From Xanthomonas citri pv. mangiferaeindicae (GTDB lineage Bacteria > Pseudomonadota > Gammaproteobacteria > Xanthomonadales > Xanthomonadaceae): a DNA stretch of 64,000 bases. Location: assembly GCA_002240395.1 (NCBI GenBank), contig CP016836.1, positions 2,852,001 through 2,916,000 of the forward strand, in the 5' to 3' direction. The position numbers were made by a program, and so were the translations under genes. This document shows, piece after piece, positions 15,643 through 23,329 of this stretch (the stretch's first letter is position 1; every line of letters begins with the position of its first letter). Below the pieces are notes generated by a model. That model ran no database searches and was not told the DNA's origin. It saw nothing but the letters and a program-made list of their open reading frames with translations.

Positions 15643-16431
15643 TCAGCCCGGACGCCGTAGCACCAGCTCCAGCACGAACTTGCTGCCGAAGAACGCCAGC
15701 ACCAGCAGCGCCATCGCCGCCAGCGTCCAGCCGACCGCGCGGGTGCCGCGCCAGCCATGACGCCAGCGGCCCAACAGCAGCGCGCCGAAGGCCAGCCACG
15801 ACAGCACGCTCAGCACGGTCTTGTGGATCAGGTGCTGGGCGAAGAAGTCGTCGACGAACAGCACACCGGTGACCAGTGTCGCCGTCAGCAGCGCGAACCC
15901 GACCCAGATCGTGCGGAACAGCAGCGATTCGAGCTCGGTCAGCGGTGGCAGCGCGCGCAGCCAGCGATGGAATTCGCGTCGGCGCAGTGCGCGTTCCTGC
16001 GCCCACAACAGCATCGCGAGCAGGGCGGCGATCGCGAGCGTGGCGTAGGACAGCAAGGCGCACCAGGCGTGCAACTGCAGGCGCCAGTCCGGGACGCTGG
16101 ACGCGACGTGCGCGCCCCGGCCGTAGGAGATCAGCGCCGCGGCGGCGATCGGAAACACGATCACGCCCAGCGCGGCCATGCGTCCGCGGATGTCGTAGAG
16201 CATCGTCAGCACCGCCATGCCCAGACCGACCAGCGACAGCGCGGCGTAGAAATGCAGCTCGGTGCCCACGTCGCGCCACACCAATATGTGCGCGGCGGCA
16301 TGCAGCGCGACGGCGGCGACGGCCGGCACCGCCCACCACGCGTTGCCGGGCGCAGGGTCGCGCCCGACACCGTGCACGAGCGCCACGGCAGCGGCCAGGT
16401 AGAGCAGGGCTGCGATGAGAACCATTGTCAT
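15643..16431 (-). CDS. CcsA/YpjD-like cytochrome c assembly membrane protein
   Basis: A 262-residue protein with about eight hydrophobic segments, matching the CcsA/HemX/YpjD family that in related proteins handles haem delivery. Visible signatures are ALHAAAHILVW near residue 45, LHAWCALLSYATLAIA and HKTVLSVLSWLAFGALL, with histidines that could bind haem. ATG 16431 is used; another in-frame ATG is two codons inside. It is divergent from ffh, a common neighbour arrangement in gammaproteobacteria. The precise role of YpjD-type members is not established. Confidence 0.82.
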   Translation of the reverse strand: MTMVLIAALLYLAAAVALVHGVGRDPAPGNAWWAVPAVAAVALHAAAHILVWRDVGTELHFYAALSLVGLGMAVLTMLYDIRGRMAALGVIVFPIAAAALISYGRGAHVASSVPDWRLQLHAWCALLSYATLAIAALLAMLLWAQERALRRREFHRWLRALPPLTELESLLFRTIWVGFALLTATLVTGVLFVDDFFAQHLIHKTVLSVLSWLAFGALLLGRWRHGWRGTRAVGWTLAAMALLVLAFFGSKFVLELVLRRPG

Positions 16432-16509
16432 CGCGGAAGTGTCGCACAGGAACGCCCCAAACGCGCCTGCCGCCGATCGACGCGGGCCGGGGCGCGCGGG
16501 CGTGCGGGC

Positions 16510-16515
16510 TATAAT
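16510..16515 (+). promoter_or_regulatory. -10 element of ffh
   Basis: A perfect TATAAT followed immediately by CGCCGACC lies 33 bases upstream of the ffh ATG. No good -35 is visible. The same TATAAT-CGCCG string precedes rpsP (19846) and prmB (60604). Confidence 0.5.
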
Positions 16516-16547
16516 CGCCGACCGTTTCGACCCAGCCCGAGTCCCGC

Positions 16548-17918
16548 ATGTTCGAGTCCCTGACCCAGCGCCTGTCCGGCACCATCGAGCGCCTGCGCGG
16601 GCGCGGCCGCCTGACCGAGGAGAACATCCGCGAGGCGACCCGCGAGGTGCGCATCGCACTGCTCGAGGCTGATGTTGCGCTGCCGGTGGTGCAGGCGCTG
16701 ATCGAGCGGATCAAGGTGCGCGCGGTCGGGCAGGAAGTGCTCAAGTCGCTGACCCCGGGCCAGGCGCTGATCAAGGTCGTGCGCGACGAGCTGACTGCGG
16801 TCATGGGCGCGCAGGCGACCGAACTCAATCTCGCCGTGCCGGCACCCGCGGTCGTGTTGATGGCCGGCCTGCAGGGCGCGGGCAAGACGACCACGGTCGG
16901 CAAGCTGGCCAAGCTGCTGAAGGAAAAGCGCAAGAAGAAGGTCATGGTCGTCAGCGCCGACGTCTATCGTCCGGCCGCGATCGAGCAGCTACGCACGCTG
17001 GCCGAACAGGTCGATGTGCGCTTCTTCCCGTCCGAGGCCTCGCAGCAGCCGGTCGACATCGTGCGCGCGGCGATCGCCGATGCGCGCAAGTCGTTCATCG
17101 ACGTGCTGCTGGTCGACACCGCCGGCCGCCTGGCGATCGACGAGGCCATGATGACCGAGATCAAGGCGCTGCATGCCGCGGTCAATCCGGTCGAGACGCT
17201 GTTCGTCGTCGACTCGATGACCGGTCAGGACGCGGCCAACACCGCCAAGGCCTTCGGCGAGGCGCTGCCGTTGACCGGCGTGGTGCTGACCAAGACCGAC
17301 GGCGATGCCCGCGGCGGCGCGGCGCTGTCGGTGCGCTACATCACCGGCAAGCCGATCAAGTTCGTCGGCACCGGCGAGAAGGTCGACGGGCTCGATGTCT
17401 TCCATCCCGAGCGCGTCGCCAGCCGCATTCTCGACATGGGCGACGTGCTGTCGCTGGTCGAGCAGGTCGAGCACCAGGTCGACAAGGACAAGGCGGCCAA
17501 GCTCGCGCAGAAGGTCGCCAAGGGCAAGAAGTTCGACCTCAACGACATGAAGGACCAGCTTGAGCAGATGCAGAACATGGGCGGCATCGGCAGCCTGATG
17601 GAGAAGCTGCCGGGCCTGGGCCAGGTGCCCGAGCATCTCAAGCAGCAGGTCCAGCAGAACAAGGAAGTGCCGCGGATGATCGCGATCATCGACTCGATGA
17701 CCAAGAAGGAGCGGCGCAACCCGACCCTGCTCAATGGCTCGCGCCGCGCGCGCATTGCTGCCGGCTCGGGCACGACCCCGGCCGACGTCAACAAGCTGAT
17801 GAAGCAGTACATGCAGATGGAAAAGATGATGGGCAAGATGGCCCGCGGCGGCATGAAGGGCATGATGCGCGGCCTGCAGGGGATGATGGGCGGCATGGGC
17901 CGCATGCCGTTCCGGTGA
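16548..17918 (+). CDS. ffh: Signal recognition particle protein Ffh
   Basis: The 456-residue SRP54 GTPase binds 4.5S RNA and signal sequences of nascent inner-membrane proteins and docks on FtsY. The NG domain carries GLQGAGKTTTVGKLA (G1), the VDTAGR motif, TKTDGDARGG and GTGEK. The C-terminal M domain is methionine-rich (MKQYMQMEKMMGKMARGG and on), as needed for signal-sequence binding. The stop codon overlaps the GTG start of a nitronate monooxygenase gene, so two metabolic genes are coupled to it. Confidence 0.97.
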   Translation: MFESLTQRLSGTIERLRGRGRLTEENIREATREVRIALLEADVALPVVQALIERIKVRAVGQEVLKSLTPGQALIKVVRDELTAVMGAQATELNLAVPAPAVVLMAGLQGAGKTTTVGKLAKLLKEKRKKKVMVVSADVYRPAAIEQLRTLAEQVDVRFFPSEASQQPVDIVRAAIADARKSFIDVLLVDTAGRLAIDEAMMTEIKALHAAVNPVETLFVVDSMTGQDAANTAKAFGEALPLTGVVLTKTDGDARGGAALSVRYITGKPIKFVGTGEKVDGLDVFHPERVASRILDMGDVLSLVEQVEHQVDKDKAAKLAQKVAKGKKFDLNDMKDQLEQMQNMGGIGSLMEKLPGLGQVPEHLKQQVQQNKEVPRMIAIIDSMTKKERRNPTLLNGSRRARIAAGSGTTPADVNKLMKQYMQMEKMMGKMARGGMKGMMRGLQGMMGGMGRMPFR

Positions 17919-18994
17919 GCACGGGCGCGCACCCGGCGCGCCAGCGGGCCGACGCGTTCTGTGCGCGCTTCGGCCTGCGGATTCCGGTCCTGCTGGGGCC
18001 GATGGCCGGCGCCTGTCCGCCGGCGCTGGCGGCGGCGGTGGCCGACGCCGGCGGCATGGGCGCGATGGGCGCGGTGCTGTCGCAGCCGGCCGACATCGAG
18101 ACGTGGATGCGCGCGTTCCGCGACCGCACCGCGGGCCCGGCGCAGGTCAATCTGTGGATTCCCGATCCGCCACCGGCGCGCGATGCGAACGCCGAGGCGG
18201 CGACCCGGGCGTTTCTCGAACGCTGGGGGCCGGTGGTGCCGGCCTCTGCCGGCGACGCCACGCCGGCCGATTTCGATGCCCAGTTCGATGCCTTGCTGGC
18301 CGCGCGACCGGCGGTCGCCTCCACCATCATGGGCGTGTTCTCCCCGGCGCAGGTCGAACGCCTGAAGGCGGCCGGGATCGCCTGGTTCGCCACCGTCACC
18401 ACGCTCGATGAGGCGCGGCAGGCGCAGGCCGCCGGCGCCGATGCGGTGGTCGCACAGGGCGCCGAGGCGGGCGGACACCGCGGCGCGTTCGAGGCCGCCG
18501 AAGCCGAGCACCGCATCGTCGGGTTGTTCTCGTTGTTGCCGCGGCTGGCCGATGCCCTCGAGGTGCCGGTGATCGCCGCCGGCGGCATCGCCGATGGGCG
18601 CGGTGTCGCCGCCGCATTGTTACTCGGCGCGAGCGCGGTGCAGATCGGCACCGGCCTGTTGCGCACGCCCGAGGCGGCCATCGCGCCGGCGTGGGCGGAC
18701 GCACTGGCGAGCGCCGAGCCGGAGGCCTGCTGGCCGACTCGGGCGTTCAGCGGCCGGCTCGGCCGTGCGCTGGCGACCGGCTACGTGCGCGCAGCCGCGG
18801 CCGACGGCGTACCGCCGCCGCGGCCGTACCCGGTGCAGCGCGGGCTCACCGCGCCGATGCGCGCCGCCGCGGCCCGCGATGGCCGTCTCGACGCGATGCA
18901 GGCCTGGGCGGGGCAATCGGCCTGGTTGGCGCAGGCGCGGCCCGCCGGTGAGCTCGTGCAGGGCTGGTGGCGCGACGCGCAGGCGTTGCTGTGA
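17915..18994 (+). CDS. Nitronate monooxygenase-like FMN oxidoreductase
   Basis: A 359-residue TIM-barrel flavoprotein of the nitronate monooxygenase/2-nitropropane dioxygenase family, which oxidises toxic nitronates such as 3-nitropropionate with FMN and O2. Typical elements are IPVLLGPMAGACPPALAAAV at the N-terminus, AQGAEAGGHRGAF with the catalytic-type His, and the phosphate-binding IAAGGIADGRGVAAALLLGA. GTG 17915 overlaps the ffh stop (GTGA) and its own stop overlaps the next GTG. This placement between ffh and rpsP is unusual for the operon. Confidence 0.9.
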   Translation: MSTGAHPARQRADAFCARFGLRIPVLLGPMAGACPPALAAAVADAGGMGAMGAVLSQPADIETWMRAFRDRTAGPAQVNLWIPDPPPARDANAEAATRAFLERWGPVVPASAGDATPADFDAQFDALLAARPAVASTIMGVFSPAQVERLKAAGIAWFATVTTLDEARQAQAAGADAVVAQGAEAGGHRGAFEAAEAEHRIVGLFSLLPRLADALEVPVIAAGGIADGRGVAAALLLGASAVQIGTGLLRTPEAAIAPAWADALASAEPEACWPTRAFSGRLGRALATGYVRAAAADGVPPPRPYPVQRGLTAPMRAAAARDGRLDAMQAWAGQSAWLAQARPAGELVQGWWRDAQALL

Positions 18995-19815
18995 CACGCG
19001 CCGCGCTTGCTGTCAGCCACTGGATCGACGGCCGGCCGGCGGAGACGGCGGACCTCGCCGCGGCCCTGGTCAACTACGGGCATTTCTCGACATTGCAGGT
19101 GCGCGGACGCGCGGTTCAGGGGCTGGACCTACATGTGGCGCGCCTGCAGGCCGCCAACCTCGAACTGTTCGGCAGCCCGCTGGCGTCGGACGCGCTCCTC
19201 GGCGCGATGGCCTCGGCGCTGGTGGCCGCTGGCGTCGACGATGCGACAGTGCGCATTGCGGCGTTCTCGCGCGATATGCCGGCCGTCGAGCGCGGCGAGG
19301 CGGTGCCGACGGTGCTGCTGGTCGCGTTGTCGCCGCCGCGCGCGCCGCCGGCCGCGCCGCTGCGGCTGGCCTCGCATATCCATGTCCGTACGCTGGCCCA
19401 TCTCAAGCACGCCGCCACGTTGCCGCTGTTGCATGCACGCCGGCAGGCCGCGCTGGCCGGCTACGACGATGCGCTGCTGGTCGATGCCGACGGCACTATC
19501 GGCGAGGGGGCGCTGTGGAACGTCGGCTTCGTCGCCGGCGACACCGTGGTGTGGCCGATCGCGCCGGCGTTGCGGGGTACGAGCGAGCGTTTGCTGCAGC
19601 GCGCGCTCGAGACCGCGGGCATCGCGCAGCGCCACGCCCGTGTCGGCCTAGCCGATTGCGCGGGCTTCGAGGCTGCGTTCGCCTGCAACAGCGGCGGGCT
19701 GCGTGCGGTGGCGTCGATCGACGGCTGGCGCTTCGATGCCGACTCGGCGGTGCTCGGGCGTCTGCGCGCGCTGCTCGCCGCGCAGCTCTGGATGCCGCTC
19801 GGAGGCGCGCGCTGA
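18991..19815 (+). CDS. Class IV aminotransferase-like PLP enzyme
   Basis: A 274-residue fold-type IV PLP protein (the branched-chain aminotransferase, D-amino acid aminotransferase and aminodeoxychorismate lyase family). The PLP lysine is probably Lys139 in HVRTLAHLKHAATL, followed by the family run YDDALLVDADGTIGEGALWNVGF. HVARL near residue 48 supplies the phosphate-side arginine. GTG 18991 overlaps the previous stop (GTGA). A role in folate (PabC-like) or amino-acid metabolism is possible; the sequence does not decide. Confidence 0.85.
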   Translation: MTRAALAVSHWIDGRPAETADLAAALVNYGHFSTLQVRGRAVQGLDLHVARLQAANLELFGSPLASDALLGAMASALVAAGVDDATVRIAAFSRDMPAVERGEAVPTVLLVALSPPRAPPAAPLRLASHIHVRTLAHLKHAATLPLLHARRQAALAGYDDALLVDADGTIGEGALWNVGFVAGDTVVWPIAPALRGTSERLLQRALETAGIAQRHARVGLADCAGFEAAFACNSGGLRAVASIDGWRFDADSAVLGRLRALLAAQLWMPLGGAR

Positions 19816-19845
19816 CCGGTGCTTGCGCCGGCAGCCGCCGCTTCC

Positions 19846-19851
19846 GCTATA
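19846..19851 (+). promoter_or_regulatory. -10 element of rpsP
   Basis: A perfect TATAAT followed by CGCCGGC, 54 bases upstream of the rpsP ATG and 31 bases after the previous stop. TTGCGC at 19821-19826 is a -35 candidate, but the spacing of 19 is long. This gives the ribosomal genes a promoter independent of ffh. Confidence 0.5.
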
Positions 19852-19904
19852 ATCGCCGGCTTACCTCGCCACCCTGGCGACTGGGCAACACAGGAAGCAA
19901 AGCA

Positions 19905-20165
19905 ATGGTCAAGATCCGTCTGACGCGCGGCGGCGCCAAGAAGCGTCCGTTCTACCACATCATCGTGACCGACTCGCGCAGCGCGCGCGACGGCCGCAAC
20001 ATCGAGCGCGTGGGCTACTACAACCCGGTCGCGACCGGCGGTGAGCAGCGTGTCGTCCTCGACACCGAGCGCGTCGACCACTGGGTCAAGAACGGCGCCC
20101 AGATGAGCGACAAGGTCCGCGCCCTGTACAAGGAAGCGGGCAAGGCTGCGGTCGCCGCTGCCTGA
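19905..20165 (+). CDS. rpsP: 30S ribosomal protein S16
   Basis: The 86-residue S16 protein binds 16S rRNA early in 30S assembly. The N-terminus MVKIRLTRGGAKKRPFYHI and the run RDGRNIERVGYYNP are diagnostic. ATG 19905 has CAGGAAG about eight bases upstream. It begins the rpsP-rimM-trmD-rplS group, with its own TATAAT promoter. A strong hairpin separates it from rimM. Confidence 0.97.
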   Translation: MVKIRLTRGGAKKRPFYHIIVTDSRSARDGRNIERVGYYNPVATGGEQRVVLDTERVDHWVKNGAQMSDKVRALYKEAGKAAVAAA

Positions 20166-20171
20166 CCCATA

Positions 20172-20193
20172 GGCCGCGCCTGCGGGCGCGGCC
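20172..20193 (+). promoter_or_regulatory. Hairpin in the rpsP-rimM gap, just before the rimM start
   Basis: GGCCGCGCC (20172-20180) and GGCGCGGCC (20185-20193) form a perfect nine-pair GC stem with a TGCG tetraloop, ending eight bases before the rimM ATG. There is no U-tract. It would mask or crowd the rimM ribosome-binding region and protect the 3' end of rpsP mRNA, giving less RimM than S16. Confidence 0.5.
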
Positions 20194-20201
20194 ATGCCGA
20201 G

Positions 20202-20729
20202 ATGAACGACCCGACGCGCCAGCCTCCCCAGCGGATGATCCAGCTGGGCAAGGTCCATGGCGCGTTCGGCGTGCGCGGTGAAGTGAAGCTCGAATCGTTC
20301 ACCGAGCCGCGCAGCGCAATCTTCCGCTACCAGCCCTGGGTGCTGCGCGACGGCCGCGGGGGCGAGCGCACACTGTCGGGCGCGCGCGGTCGCGAGACGC
20401 CCAAGGGCGTGGTCGCCACGCTGCCCGACATCGCCGACCGCGATGCCGCCGAGGCCGCACGCGGGCTCGAGGTCTGGGTACCGCGCGAGGCGCTGCCGCC
20501 GCCTGCACCGGGCGAGTATTACTGGGTCGACCTCGAAGGCCTGCGCGTGCGCAATGTCGACGGCGTGGACCTGGGGACGGTGTCCCATCTGTTTTCGACC
20601 GGTGCCAACGACGTGCTGGTCGCCCAGGGCGAACGCGAGCGCATGATTCCGTTCGTCGTGCCCGACTATGTCGTCTCGATCGACTTCGATGCCGGTCTGG
20701 TGACGGTCGATTGGGACGCGGACTTTTGA
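20202..20729 (+). CDS. rimM: 16S rRNA processing protein RimM
   Basis: A 175-residue ribosome maturation factor that binds S19 and assists assembly of the 30S head. The N-terminal domain shows LGKVHGAFGVRGEVKLESF, the family signature; the C-terminal PRC-barrel includes EYYWVDLEGLRV and RMIPFVVPDYV. It lies between rpsP and trmD in the normal order. A stable hairpin directly upstream of ATG 20202 probably lowers translation. The ribosome-binding site is poor. Confidence 0.96.
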   Translation: MNDPTRQPPQRMIQLGKVHGAFGVRGEVKLESFTEPRSAIFRYQPWVLRDGRGGERTLSGARGRETPKGVVATLPDIADRDAAEAARGLEVWVPREALPPPAPGEYYWVDLEGLRVRNVDGVDLGTVSHLFSTGANDVLVAQGERERMIPFVVPDYVVSIDFDAGLVTVDWDADF

Positions 20730-20844
20730 ACGCCGCGCTGCGCGATTGGTGAGCGGACGATCCAGGTCGTGGCCTGCGAAGCCGCGCCACACCCCGGATC
20801 GGCAGTCGCAGCCGTCTCGTCGTTCGTGATCGGGAGGGAACGTC

Positions 20845-21654
20845 ATGTCGTCCGAAGCGCAAACGCATCCCGCCTCCCGAGCCGCCGAGCACGGTGCCAT
20901 CCGCATCGATGTCGTCAGCCTGTTTCCCGAGTTCATCGACCAGGCGGCCGCGGTCGGCGTGGTCGGGCGAGCGCGTGAGCGCGGGCTGGTCGCGCTGCAG
21001 GGCTGGAATCCGCGCGACTATGCGCAGGGCAACTACCGGCGGGTCGATGACCGGCCGTTCGGCGGTGGGCCGGGCATGGTGATGCTGATCGAGCCGCTGC
21101 AGGCTGCGCTCGCCGCCGCGCGTGCGGCCGATCCGGCACCGGCGCGCACGATCTACATGAGCCCCCAGGGCCGGCCGCTGACCCAGGCCAAGGTGCGCGA
21201 GTTGGCCGCGCTGCCGCGGCTGATCCTGCTGTGCGGCCGCTACGAAGGCGTCGATGAGCGGCTGCTCGAGGCCGAGGTCGACGAGGAGTTGTCGATCGGC
21301 GACTACGTGCTGTCGGGCGGGGAACTTGCCGCGGCGGTCGTCGTCGATGCGGTGGCCCGGTTGCAGGACGGCGCGTTGAACGACGCCGATTCGGCGGTGC
21401 AGGACAGTTTCGAGGGCGACGGTCTGCTCGACTGCCCGCACTACACCCGGCCGGTGAACCATGCGCTGGGCCGGGTGCCCGACGTGCTGCTGTCGGGCAA
21501 CCATGCCCAGATCGCCGCCTGGCGCCGGCAGCAGTCGCTGGGGCGCACCGCCGAGCGGCGGCCCGATCTTCTCGACGAGTCCGCGCTGGGCAAGGCCGAC
21601 CGGCGTCTGCTCGCAGCCTGGCGGGCCGAGCGGAACCGGGATCCGGACGCCTGA
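20845..21654 (+). CDS. trmD: tRNA (guanine-37-N1)-methyltransferase
   Basis: A 269-residue SPOUT methyltransferase that makes m1G37 in tRNAs reading CNN codons and so prevents frameshifting. The trefoil-knot SAM site is visible as LILLCGRYEGVDERLL and SIGDYVLSGGELAA. ATG 20845 has a strong GGGAGGGAA upstream. The N-terminus carries about 20 extra residues before IRIDVVSLFPEF, which could be a genuine extension or mean that translation starts later. The gap to rimM is 115 bases. Confidence 0.96.
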   Translation: MSSEAQTHPASRAAEHGAIRIDVVSLFPEFIDQAAAVGVVGRARERGLVALQGWNPRDYAQGNYRRVDDRPFGGGPGMVMLIEPLQAALAAARAADPAPARTIYMSPQGRPLTQAKVRELAALPRLILLCGRYEGVDERLLEAEVDEELSIGDYVLSGGELAAAVVVDAVARLQDGALNDADSAVQDSFEGDGLLDCPHYTRPVNHALGRVPDVLLSGNHAQIAAWRRQQSLGRTAERRPDLLDESALGKADRRLLAAWRAERNRDPDA

Positions 21655-21696
21655 GCGCTGCGGCGACGGCAGTGGCATTCGCCGAGCGCCTGGGCT

Positions 21697-21702
21697 TATA
21701 AT
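21697..21702 (+). promoter_or_regulatory. -10 element of rplS
   Basis: A perfect TATAAT followed by GCGCGGC, about 95 bases before the rplS ATG and after the trmD stop. It suggests L19 is also made from its own promoter. No clear -35 is seen. Confidence 0.5.
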
Positions 21703-21797
21703 GCGCGGCTAACCGAAACAACGGGCCATCGTGCCCGCCATGCCAGAGCGTGCGTCCACGTGCACCACGCCTACAACGACTCCAACAGGCCAAGACC

Positions 21798-22235
21798 ATG
21801 ACCACCAAGCCCTCTCTTAACACCCTGCTGCAGGAATTCGAAAGCGCCCAGACCGCGCGCGAGCTTCCCGACTTCGGCCCCGGCGACACCGTCGTCGTCA
21901 ACGTCAAGGTCAAGGAAGGCAACCGCGAGCGCGTGCAGGCCTACGAAGGCGTGGTCATCGGCAAGAAGAACGCCGGTCTGAACTCGGCGTTCACCGTGCG
22001 CAAGATCTCGCACGGCTACGGCGTCGAGCGCGTGTTCCAGAGCCACAGCGCGCAGATCGAGTCGGTCGAAGTCAAGCGCCGCGGCAAGGTCCGCGCCGGC
22101 AAGCTGTACTACCTGCGTGGCCTGGAAGGCAAGAAGGCCCGCATCAAGGAAGACCTGTCGGCCTCGGCGAAGGCCAAGAACGAGAAGGCACGCGCCGACA
22201 AGGCCGCGGCAGCGGCTGCTCCGGCCGCCGAGTAA
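21798..22235 (+). CDS. rplS: 50S ribosomal protein L19
   Basis: A 145-residue L19, located at the 30S-50S interface. Diagnostic stretches are FGPGDTVVVNVKVKEGNRER, QAYEGVVIGKKNAGLNSAFTVRKIS and KVRAGKLYYLRGLEGKKARIKE. It has an alanine/lysine-rich C-terminal tail longer than in E. coli (115 residues), a feature of several Xanthomonadaceae. ATG 21798 gives the canonical MTTKPSLNTLL start. A GC hairpin 24 bases downstream probably ends the transcript. Confidence 0.97.
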   Translation: MTTKPSLNTLLQEFESAQTARELPDFGPGDTVVVNVKVKEGNRERVQAYEGVVIGKKNAGLNSAFTVRKISHGYGVERVFQSHSAQIESVEVKRRGKVRAGKLYYLRGLEGKKARIKEDLSASAKAKNEKARADKAAAAAAPAAE

Positions 22236-22258
22236 TCCGGCTCGCTCCGATGTCGCAC

Positions 22259-22282
22259 GACGGCCGCCGCAAGGCGGCCGTC
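22259..22282 (+). terminator. Hairpin downstream of rplS
   Basis: A ten-pair stem, GACGGCCGCC with GGCGGCCGTC, closes on a GCAA tetraloop. The following bases (TGCGTTTG) are only weakly U-rich, so termination may be partial or Rho-assisted. Confidence 0.55.
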
Positions 22283-22284
22283 TG

Positions 22285-22500
22285 CGTTTGGGCGCTCCAC
22301 GAACAGGGCCTCTCAATGCGCGCATCTGCCATTCGCCGGATCCCGGCGCAGTGTGCCGGCACGGGCCCGACGCTTTTCCGGTCTCGCCGTCGCATCCGTC
22401 CAGCGTCTGTTGGTGCCGGGCCACGATTGGGCGCGGCTCCGCACAAGTGCCCAGGCCCGGCCCACGTCGGCGCCGCGTAGGTCCGGGCGTCGATACGCGC
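22285..22500. other. Gap between rplS and the PepSY gene; nothing clear
   Basis: About 215 bases between the rplS hairpin and the PepSY-gene terminator. Overlapping open frames occur on both strands, but none has a credible start with ribosome-binding site or recognisable protein content. I see no RNA gene. Confidence 0.4.
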
Positions 22501-22502
22501 AG

Positions 22503-22535
22503 AAAAAAAGGGCGCCGGATCTGCATCCAGCGCCC
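22503..22535 (-). terminator. Rho-independent terminator of the minus-strand PepSY gene
   Basis: On the minus strand GGGCGCTGGAT pairs with ATCCGGCGCCC (one G-U pair) around GCAG and runs into seven T residues. It lies 30 bases after the stop of the PepSY gene at 22565. Confidence 0.85.
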
Positions 22536-22564
22536 GCCAAGTCGTGCGCGATCGCGCGCTGCGC

Positions 22565-22891
22565 TCAGTCGTAATCGGTGTCGAGCAGGCGGCCGGTGCG
22601 CGCCGAATACTCGAGTTCGACGATACGGCCGTCGTTCTGGCGGATCTCGACGTCGTACGCCCCGTCGTCATAGGCCACTTCGAGGATGCGGCCCGGATGA
22701 CGGCGCTGGGCGTCGGCGAGGATGCGGTCGAGCGAGGCGATGTTGCCCCGGGAACCGGGGTCGGCCTGTGCGGCGGCAGCGGCATGCAGACGGTCGTCGC
22801 GATCGTCGCGGGTCTGCGCCAGTGCGGCGGGCAGCGCGACGGCGATGCCGGCGGCGGCGATCAGGCTGGCGATGGCGATACGGTGCGTCAT
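22565..22891 (-). CDS. Small exported PepSY-domain protein
   Basis: A 108-residue periplasmic protein with signal peptide (1-25, cleavage after ALA). The PepSY-like repeat includes LDRILADAQRRHPGRILEVAYDDG and RIVELEYSARTGRLLDTDYD. PepSY domains act as inhibitors or ligand sensors in several families. It is divergent from a second PepSY gene (23018) that shares the pattern LxRxLADAxRRxPGRxLEV...ARTGRLL, so the two are paralogues. Its own strong terminator makes it a single-gene unit, perhaps controlled by the neighbouring two-component system. Confidence 0.85.
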   Translation of the reverse strand: MTHRIAIASLIAAAGIAVALPAALAQTRDDRDDRLHAAAAAQADPGSRGNIASLDRILADAQRRHPGRILEVAYDDGAYDVEIRQNDGRIVELEYSARTGRLLDTDYD

Positions 22892-22917
22892 GGGATGTCC
22901 TCGTGTGGATGGCGGGT

Positions 22918-22932
22918 CCGGTCGGCGACCGG
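22918..22932. promoter_or_regulatory. Palindrome between divergent PepSY genes
   Basis: CCGGTC-GGC-GACCGG is a perfect inverted repeat 27 bases upstream of the minus-strand PepSY start. A second feature, CGTTCA and CGTTAA as a spaced direct repeat near 22979-22996, lies upstream of the plus-strand gene. Either could bind the adjacent OmpR-type regulator, but neither matches a consensus I know. Confidence 0.3.
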
Positions 22933-23017
22933 TTGCATCGCAGTCTCCCGATCGCGGCTAACCGCGTTCTGATCGGACCGTTCACCGAATCGTTAAGCGG
23001 TCTGCCCACACTGGGGC

Positions 23018-23329
23018 ATGTGCCGTTTTCTGCTTCCGCTCCCGCTGCTGCTCGCCGGCCTGTTGGCCGTGCCCCTGCATGCCGATGTGCCCGACGCCCG
23101 CCGCAGCGCCGACTATGCCCGCGACGGCGTGCGCAGCGGCGCGTTCGTCCGCCTCGAACGGCTGCTGGCCGATGCCGAGCGTCGCTTCCCGGGGCGCGTG
23201 CTCGAGGTCGAGCTCGACGAGGACGATGACGAATACGAGATCGAGATCCTGATGGAGGACGGCCGCGTCGCCGAGCTCAAGTACGATGCGCGCACCGGGC
23301 GCCTGCTCGAGGTCGAGATCGACGACTGA
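23018..23329 (+). CDS. PepSY-domain protein coupled to a two-component system
   Basis: A 103-residue exported protein with signal peptide (1-22, ending LHA). The acidic PepSY-like domain reads RLERLLADAERRFPGRVLEV followed by an Asp/Glu-rich strand and YDARTGRLLEVEIDD. Its stop overlaps the response-regulator ATG (TGATG at 23327-23331), so it is the first gene of a PepSY-RR-HK-hslR operon. A periplasmic modulator of the kinase's sensor domain is the natural guess. Confidence 0.85.
   Translation: MCRFLLPLPLLLAGLLAVPLHADVPDARRSADYARDGVRSGAFVRLERLLADAERRFPGRVLEVELDEDDDEYEIEILMEDGRVAELKYDARTGRLLEVEIDD

Noticed and set aside
22313..22540. Small genes in the rplS-PepSY gap
   Set aside because: Several overlapping frames are open on both strands at once, as expected at high GC, and a terminator hairpin sits inside.
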